Origin: Halanaerobiaceae bacterium | GTDB taxonomy: Bacteria; Bacillota; Halanaerobiia; Halanaerobiales; Halarsenatibacteraceae | Reading direction: 5' to 3' | Assembly (NCBI GenBank): GCA_007134885.1 | Contig: SLJX01000106.1 | Coordinates: 1 to 41,214, forward strand | DNA length: 41,214 bases | Shown here: positions 36,652 through 41,214 of the stretch, one piece after another | Layout: each line of letters starts with the position of its first letter | How positions within the stretch are numbered: the first letter of the stretch is position 1 | Made by a program: the position numbers and the translations under genes | Notes under the pieces: generated by a model | Told to the model about the DNA's origin: nothing | Databases searched by the model: none | Seen by the model: the letters and a program-made list of their open reading frames with translations, nothing else

Positions 36652-36680
36652 TTGCAGGGCAATTGTATATGTGGTAAAAT
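36652..36680 (+). promoter_or_regulatory. Sigma-A-type promoter of the methionine sulfoxide reductase gene
   Basis: TTGCAG (36652-36657), a 17-bp spacer, TAAAAT (36675-36680), 35 bp before the start ATG at 36715. Confidence 0.65.
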
Positions 36681-36714
36681 TAGTTTGAAAATGCCAGGGA
36701 AAGGAAGTGAAATA

Positions 36715-37200
36715 ATGACAGCAGCTGTGCGGGAAGACTATCAAAAGTTCTTTGCCAGACTGGATAAAAAACTTAAATCTGAGAGGGATTGGCTCAGCAA
36801 TATGGCTAATCTGGCAGCGCTGATTTATCAGGAACTGCCCGAGATTAACTGGGCTGGTTTTTATCTCAGGAGAAGGGGAGAAGACCTTAAGCTCGGTCCC
36901 TTTCAGGGAAAACCGGCAGTAAGCAAAATAACAGTGGGAAATGGTGTCTGCGGTACTGCAGTGGCCGAAGCAGAGGCCCAGCTGGTGGATAATGTTCATG
37001 AGTTTCCCGGACATATCGCCTGCGACTGTGAATCTGAATCTGAACTGGTAATTCCTATCTGGCTGAACAATGAAATAATTGGGGTTCTTGATATTGACAG
37101 CCCGGTGAGAGCTCGTTTTACCCCCCGGGATCAGAATATGCTGGAGAAAGCATTGGAGAAACTTCTGGCAGCCTCAGATTTTAGTGATTTTAAAGCTTAG
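36715..37200 (+). CDS. Free methionine-(R)-sulfoxide reductase (GAF domain)
   Basis: This 161-residue cytoplasmic GAF-domain enzyme reduces free Met-(R)-sulfoxide. Motifs: INWAGFYLRR near 45, VGNGVCGTAVAE with C79, DNVHEFPGHIACDCESESELVIPI with C103 (equivalent to the catalytic Cys of E. coli fRMsr) and C105, and IIGVLDIDSP. The first of the three E. coli cysteines (C84) is missing here; C79 and C103 remain, which is common in the family. The ATG at 36715 (AAGGAAG 7 bp upstream) is used rather than the track start 36652, which coincides with the promoter. It fits oxidative-stress defence together with the flavoprotein and the superoxide reductase. TAG stop. Confidence 0.92.
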   Translation: MTAAVREDYQKFFARLDKKLKSERDWLSNMANLAALIYQELPEINWAGFYLRRRGEDLKLGPFQGKPAVSKITVGNGVCGTAVAEAEAQLVDNVHEFPGHIACDCESESELVIPIWLNNEIIGVLDIDSPVRARFTPRDQNMLEKALEKLLAASDFSDFKA

Positions 37201-37217
37201 TTTAAAATAGATTTATC

Positions 37218-37338
37218 TTGAAAATACGCCATATTATTTTCATGTATTGTTGTGCCCCAGAGGGGCATGGCGGTTTATATTGAAAATAAGTTGTAATATT
37301 TTCATATATTGTTGTGCCTAAGGGGCACGGGGGTTTAC
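37218..37338. repeat. Two tandem copies of a ~60-bp hairpin-containing repeat
   Basis: Copy 1 (37218-37279) and copy 2 (37280-37338) share TTGAAAATA, then an ATATTnTTTTCAT(G/A)TATTGTTGTGCC core, then a stem-loop (TGCCCC-AGA-GGGGCA in copy 1; GTGCC-TAAGG-GGCAC in copy 2) and GGGTTTA/CGGTTTA. A third start (CTGAAAAA, 37339) follows. It lies between the fRMsr and DUF4438 genes. A possible 60-aa minus frame is merely translated repeat. Confidence 0.75.
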
Positions 37339-37376
37339 CTGAAAAAACAAATCCAAAAATAAAAAGGTGATAAAAT

Positions 37377-38252
37377 ATGCGCACTAATCAGGATCGGGTT
37401 GTTATGCAGTCTGTTCAGGGCAATATTTCTCATCCCAGAGCCGGTCGACTTCCCTATCGTCTGGATCGCGAAGGGCGGGGTCATAATCTTCCCGGAACCG
37501 GGGGTATTACCTATAATGTCAGGGTAGGGGATCCGGCAATGGGCTGGGCAGGCGATCATATTGAGCCTGCGGTCAGCATGAAGATTACCAAAGATTCCAG
37601 GGATAATGAGAATTATGGACTGGGTCTGCTGGCCTGCATAGGTAATCAGGCCAGAGTTGTCAGTGGTGAAGCTGAAGGAGCAAGAGGAGTGGTAACAGGA
37701 CTGCATGGCGGAATTAATCATGTGCTGGTAGATTTTGCACCCGAAGATATGGAGAAGATGAAGGTGGGAGACAGCATCCTGGTTAAGGCTCAAGGTCAGG
37801 GTCTCAGGCTGGAAGATTATCCCGAGGTCAGGGTATTTAATATCGATCCTGAACTTTTGATCCAGCTCGGAATTGAGGAATCCAGCCAGCAAGACAAGCT
37901 AAAGGTTCCAGTGGCTGCTGTGGTTCCCGGGCATCTCATGGGTTCGGGTATCGGTTCCTCTTCAGCGGCTATGGGTGACTATGATATAACCACCGGTGAC
38001 AAGGCCGAGCTGGAAAAACATAATTTAAATGATCTCAGACTGGGAGATCTGGTTTATCTGGCGGACTGTGATAATACCTACGGCCGGGAATATATTACCG
38101 GGGCAGGCAGTATTGGAGTGGTGGCTCATTCTGACTGCATTATAATGGGCCATGGTCCCGGAGTAACCACTATTATGACCTCCAAACAGGATATTATCCA
38201 GCCGAAAATTACCCGGGATGCCAATATTGCCGATTATTTCGAGATTAACTGA
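37377..38252 (+). CDS. DUF4438 family protein
   Basis: 291 residues, function unknown. The sequence resembles DUF4438 proteins of Thermotoga and anaerobic Firmicutes: a VQGNISHPRAGRLPYRLDREG start, GITYNVRVGDPAMGWAGDHIEPAVS, GLGLLACIGNQARVVSGEAEGARGVVTG, PGHLMGSGIGSSSAAMGDYDI, and C-terminal GPGVTTIMTSK. It looks like a soluble beta-rich protein with no signal peptide or membrane helix. ATG 37377 has AAGGTGA 6 bp upstream. The upstream DNA is the tandem repeat, so its own promoter was not identified. Neighbours give no hint of the pathway. Confidence 0.82.
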   Translation: MRTNQDRVVMQSVQGNISHPRAGRLPYRLDREGRGHNLPGTGGITYNVRVGDPAMGWAGDHIEPAVSMKITKDSRDNENYGLGLLACIGNQARVVSGEAEGARGVVTGLHGGINHVLVDFAPEDMEKMKVGDSILVKAQGQGLRLEDYPEVRVFNIDPELLIQLGIEESSQQDKLKVPVAAVVPGHLMGSGIGSSSAAMGDYDITTGDKAELEKHNLNDLRLGDLVYLADCDNTYGREYITGAGSIGVVAHSDCIIMGHGPGVTTIMTSKQDIIQPKITRDANIADYFEIN

Positions 38253-38346
38253 GTGGAAACTGGGAAATATCCGAAATTAATTCCAGCTAAAATAACCGTT
38301 TTTCAGAGAGAAAAATTTAATTCAGCCATAAGTTAGTTTTATTAGA

Positions 38347-40800
38347 ATGGGGATGATATTAGTGAACAGTTCAGAAATTCAGCCGGAAGCAGAAGAAGGT
38401 TTTGACCAGAATTTTTCGGGAAAATCAATGATATCAAATTTTCTTTTTCCGGAAAAAGTTAAAGCAGTCGAGGAAATTTCCGGCGGGTTAAGAGTAGATT
38501 TTGCAAAGCATCGGCTGGAGCTGCTTTGGTATCGGCCTGGTGTGGTCAGGGTGATTTTTGCTGATAACAGTAATTTTTCCAGAAAGACGACCCCGGCAGT
38601 CTACCGGAAATTTGCCCCGGAAAAGCTGGCAGAAAAAACTGATTATCAGGAGGAAGCCAACGTGGTGCTGCTTTCCGGACCTGACTGCAGTGTCAGGGTG
38701 GAGCTGGCTCCCTTTTCGTTAAACTTTCTTGATGGTGAGGGGGAGATTATTCAGGCTGATGTTCCCGGCAGTTCAGCGGGCTGGTGGCGCAATCAGGTCT
38801 GCTGTCAGAAAAAGTTAAGACCGGAGGAGAGAATTTATGGTTTGGGCGAGAAGACCGGTTTTCTCGATAAGAGAGGACGAAACTATACCATGTGGAATAC
38901 CGATGCCTATGAACCTCATGTGCCCTCCACCGACCCGCTCTACATTTCCATTCCCTTTTATCTGGGTTTTATTCCTGGTAAGAGTTATGGAGTTTATTTT
39001 GATAACAGCTACCGTTCTCATTTTGATATCGGTCACAGCTCTTCCCGACAGCTTTGGTATCGGGCTGAAGGAGGCAGCCTGGATTATTTCTGGCTGGCCG
39101 GACCGGAACTTAAGGATGTGATTAAATCCTACACCTGGCTTACCGGCAGAACTCCCCTGCCGCCGCTCTGGTCTCTGGGCTATCACCAATCCCGTTACAG
39201 TTATTATCCTCAGGAAAAGGTTCTGGAACTGGCCGATAAGTTTCGTGAAAATAAAATCCCCTGTGATGCCATTCACCTGGATATACATTATATGGATGGC
39301 TGCCGGGTTTTTACCTGGGACCAGGACCGTTTTCCCCGGCCTGAAAAGCTGGCTGAAAAGCTTGAGGAAAAGGGTATCAAGCCGGTAACCATTATAGATC
39401 CGGGGGTGAAGATTGACCCGGAATATCAGGTTTATCGCAGCGGACAGCAGCAGGACTATTTCTGCCGTTATCTTGACGGCCGTCTCTGCCGGGAGGAGGT
39501 CTGGCCGGGAGAAACAGCCTTCCCCGATTTTACCAGAGAGGAGGTACGACGCTGGTGGAAGAGCCTGCATAAGGATTTTCTCAATAGCGGTATCCGGGGT
39601 TTCTGGAATGATATGAATGAACCGGCAGCCTTCAATGACAGCATGACGCTGGATGAAGAGGTGGAACATCTGAATGATGGTGATCCCGGTTCCCATCTGA
39701 GATTTCACAATCTCTATGCTCTGGAGGAAGCCCGGGCCACCAGCTCGGCTATCAAAGAGTATCAGCGGGAACGTCCCTTTGTCCTGACCCGGGCCGGCTT
39801 TGCAGGCATTCAAAGATATGCTGCTGCCTGGACCGGTGATAATCGCAGCTTCTGGAGTGATCTTGAGCTGGTAATGCCGATGCTGGCCAATCTGGGCATG
39901 AGTGGCCTCGGCTTTAGCGGAGCCGATGTGGGAGGTTTTACCGGGGATGCCAGCGGTGAGCTTTTAACCCGCTGGATCCAGCTGGGGGCCTTTATGCCAT
40001 TTTTCCGCAATCATACCTCTCTCAATACCAGAAATCAGGAGCCCTGGGCCTTCGGGGAGCCCTATACTTCAATAATCAAGCGCTATATAAGGCTGCGCTA
40101 TCAGCTGCTCCCCGAAATTTATAACCTCTTTTATCAGCAGGCTGAGAATGGTCTCCCTCTCTGGCGGCCGCTGGTGCTTAATTATCCCGGAGACCCTGAA
40201 ACCCACAATCTTTCTGATCAGGTTATGATTGGAGACTCCCTGCTGCTGGCGCCGGTTGTCAGAGCGGACAGCCGGGAGAGAAGAGTTTACCTGCCGGGTT
40301 CAGGCTGGTATGATTTCTGGAGTGGCAAGTACTACCAGGGAGCTGAGAGCTACTTGATTGCAGCTCCCCTGGAGAAAATACCGATCTTTGTGTCAGAAAA
40401 TTCCCTGCTGCTAACTACCGAGTCAGACAAACTCCATACCGGAAGGGGTTTTTCCGATCTGGTCTTAAATATCTATCCCGGTCGGAAGCAGGTAGAGACT
40501 TCGGGCAATATCTACGAAGATGATGGCATCAGCTTTGATTATCAGGAGGGAAAGTATAATCTGATCAACTATCAGCTGGAATCTAGCGAGAACAACCTGA
40601 AACTGGTACTGAAAACCGAGAAGCAAAACTATTCCGGTGGTATTCAGGATTATACTATCAGACTGGCCGGGTTGGAAGCTTCCCCCCGGGCAGTTGAATT
40701 AAATGGTAAGGAAATTCAGGATAAATTTAATTACCAGGCCGGAGAACTGGAGCTGGTACTTACAGAACTGGATCAGATTAAACTGGTGGTTAAGTATTAA
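38347..40800 (+). CDS. Glycoside hydrolase family 31 alpha-glucosidase
   Basis: 817 residues. GH31 layout: N-terminal beta domain (about 30-250, with IYGLGEKTGFLDKRG and PFYLGF), catalytic TIM barrel (about 265-620) with GFWNDMNEPAAF (nucleophile D422) and AAWTGDNRSFWSDL (acid/base D498), FRNHTSLNTRNQEPW, then C-terminal beta domains (DSLLLAPVVRADSRERRVYLPG). It is a retaining alpha-glucosidase acting on the non-reducing ends of alpha-glucans or oligosaccharides. No signal peptide, so probably cytoplasmic. The track start at 38347 lacks a ribosome-binding site; GTG 38362, 9 bases after GGGG, is a plausible alternative. It seems unrelated to the methyl-group island. Confidence 0.92.
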   Translation: MGMILVNSSEIQPEAEEGFDQNFSGKSMISNFLFPEKVKAVEEISGGLRVDFAKHRLELLWYRPGVVRVIFADNSNFSRKTTPAVYRKFAPEKLAEKTDYQEEANVVLLSGPDCSVRVELAPFSLNFLDGEGEIIQADVPGSSAGWWRNQVCCQKKLRPEERIYGLGEKTGFLDKRGRNYTMWNTDAYEPHVPSTDPLYISIPFYLGFIPGKSYGVYFDNSYRSHFDIGHSSSRQLWYRAEGGSLDYFWLAGPELKDVIKSYTWLTGRTPLPPLWSLGYHQSRYSYYPQEKVLELADKFRENKIPCDAIHLDIHYMDGCRVFTWDQDRFPRPEKLAEKLEEKGIKPVTIIDPGVKIDPEYQVYRSGQQQDYFCRYLDGRLCREEVWPGETAFPDFTREEVRRWWKSLHKDFLNSGIRGFWNDMNEPAAFNDSMTLDEEVEHLNDGDPGSHLRFHNLYALEEARATSSAIKEYQRERPFVLTRAGFAGIQRYAAAWTGDNRSFWSDLELVMPMLANLGMSGLGFSGADVGGFTGDASGELLTRWIQLGAFMPFFRNHTSLNTRNQEPWAFGEPYTSIIKRYIRLRYQLLPEIYNLFYQQAENGLPLWRPLVLNYPGDPETHNLSDQVMIGDSLLLAPVVRADSRERRVYLPGSGWYDFWSGKYYQGAESYLIAAPLEKIPIFVSENSLLLTTESDKLHTGRGFSDLVLNIYPGRKQVETSGNIYEDDGISFDYQEGKYNLINYQLESSENNLKLVLKTEKQNYSGGIQDYTIRLAGLEASPRAVELNGKEIQDKFNYQAGELELVLTELDQIKLVVKY

Positions 40801-40813
40801 TAATTATTCCTTC

Positions 40814-40842
40814 TTGACAAAAAAATTACCAGGTGTTATTAT
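40814..40842 (+). promoter_or_regulatory. Consensus sigma-A-type promoter, probably for the superoxide reductase gene
   Basis: Perfect TTGACA (40814-40819), a 17-bp spacer and TATTAT (40837-40842). It starts 14 bp after the GH31 stop codon. Confidence 0.75.
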
Positions 40843-41053
40843 GATTTCAAGTAAAATTTTCACTCTACTTAAAAAATATTTTAGAATAATAATCGGATAA
40901 ACATTCCTTTCCAGTGACAATAGAGTCCGGGTTTGTTTCACTGGATATTTTGCCGAAAACAAATAAAGAAGGATGCATTTTTGATGGTGAATAATGAGAT
41001 GACTGCATAAAATTTACCTGAGACCTGCATTACTTTTCTGGAATGCAGGATAA

Positions 41054-41081
41054 TTTTAACCGGCTGTAAGACCGGTTAAAA
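41054..41081 (+). promoter_or_regulatory. Leader hairpin directly upstream of the superoxide reductase ribosome-binding site
   Basis: 10-bp perfect stem TTTTAACCGG / CCGGTTAAAA with loop CTGTAAGA. AAGGAGG follows at about 41093. It lacks a U run, so it is not a clear terminator. Confidence 0.5.
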
Positions 41082-41106
41082 TAAAAATAAATAAGGAGGC
41101 AAAAAT

Positions 41107-41214
41107 ATGTCAAAGTATCAAATTAAAACCCTGGAGGATCCCTCTGACAAGACTGCCCTGGAGAAAAAGCATGTTCCTTATTTTGTTGACGTGCCGGAAA
41201 AAGTCAAGAAGGGA
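41107..41214 (+). CDS. Superoxide reductase (neelaredoxin-like), N-terminal part
   Basis: The first 36 residues only; the gene runs off the window. The text LEKKHVPYFVDVPEKVKKG matches the start of the non-haem iron domain of superoxide reductase, including the Glu/Lys and the first iron-ligand histidine in the EKxHVP region. SOR reduces superoxide to H2O2 without making oxygen and is typical of anaerobes. There is no N-terminal desulforedoxin domain (no CxxC), so it is the one-iron type. Start ATG with AAGGAGG 7 bp upstream. Assignment rests on a short stretch. Confidence 0.75.
   Translation, partial: MSKYQIKTLEDPSDKTALEKKHVPYFVDVPEKVKKG

Larger units (their letters stand above)
40801..41106. 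other. Intergenic/leader region before the superoxide reductase (306 bp)
   Basis: Contains the promoter at 40814-40842, the inverted repeat TCCAGTGA / TCACTGGA (40910-40917 / 40938-40945) and a perfect hairpin at 41054-41081. If the promoter is the one used, the 5' untranslated leader is about 260 nt. No gene was recognised. Confidence 0.5.

Noticed and set aside
36589-37014. Long minus ORF extending ComFB across the fRMsr gene
   Set aside because: ComFB similarity and the ribosome-binding site fix the start at 36588; the rest is antisense to a real gene.
37218-37338. CRISPR-like array
   Set aside because: Only two adjacent imperfect copies with no unique spacers and no cas genes.
37202-37384. 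60-aa minus ORF
   Set aside because: It is translation of the tandem hairpin repeat; it has internal repeats (PPCPLGTTIY / PPCPSGAQQY) and no ribosome-binding site.
40841-40900. 19-aa ORF after GH31
   Set aside because: Its ATG overlaps the -10 box of the promoter, so it would not be on that transcript.

Overview
The window reads as an anaerobic, probably halophilic, diderm Firmicute of the Halanaerobiales / Acetohalobium kind. The evidence is a methylamine-type methyltransferase with an in-frame amber (pyrrolysine) codon, three MttB-family methyltransferases, corrinoid and tetrahydrofolate C1 genes, a large Hdr/Flx/MetFV iron-sulfur cluster, many Glu/Asp-rich proteins, an NhaC-type antiporter and a superoxide reductase. 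The taxonomic call is inference. There are 31 complete protein genes plus one partial gene at each end. I saw no tRNA, rRNA, CRISPR array or insertion sequence.

Layout. 1-381: 3' end of a pyrrolysine-containing dimethylamine:corrinoid methyltransferase (mtbB). 619-2169 (minus): NhaC-family antiporter. 2499-9296: a peptide-type ABC transporter operon with three architectural oddities: a substrate-binding protein whose lobes are in permuted order, a DppC-like permease with a six-repeat beta-propeller in its first external loop, and a fused double ATPase. 9517-11515: glutaredoxin/AhpF-type flavoprotein fusion and a Ub-Mut7-C protein. 11875-18932: corrinoid protein / MttB / near-identical corrinoid protein / MttB / hydantoinase-A-like ATPase / DUF1638. 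19082-33923: MtgA-type methyl-THF methyltransferase, a split HdrA-like pair (the second ending in an MvhD domain), MetV, MetF, HdrC, double HdrA, MvhD/FlxD, FlxC-, FlxB- and FlxA-like subunits, a third MttB and formate-THF ligase. 34202-36055: corrinoid-activating (RACo-like) ATPase. 36235-41214: ComFB, free Met-R-sulfoxide reductase, a two-copy hairpin repeat, DUF4438, a GH31 glucosidase and the start of a superoxide reductase.

How it fits together (family knowledge plus inference). MttB-type enzymes demethylate quaternary or tertiary amines (glycine betaine is a natural guess in brine) onto the small corrinoid proteins. The RACo-like protein re-reduces inactive corrinoid. MtgA passes the methyl to THF. 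MetF/MetV interconvert methyl- and methylene-THF, with electrons routed through HdrA/HdrC/MvhD and the NAD-linked Flx module. Formate-THF ligase closes the C1 branch with ATP. Several genes end in TAG, so amber is both a stop and, in mtbB, a sense codon here. The pyl genes are not in the window.
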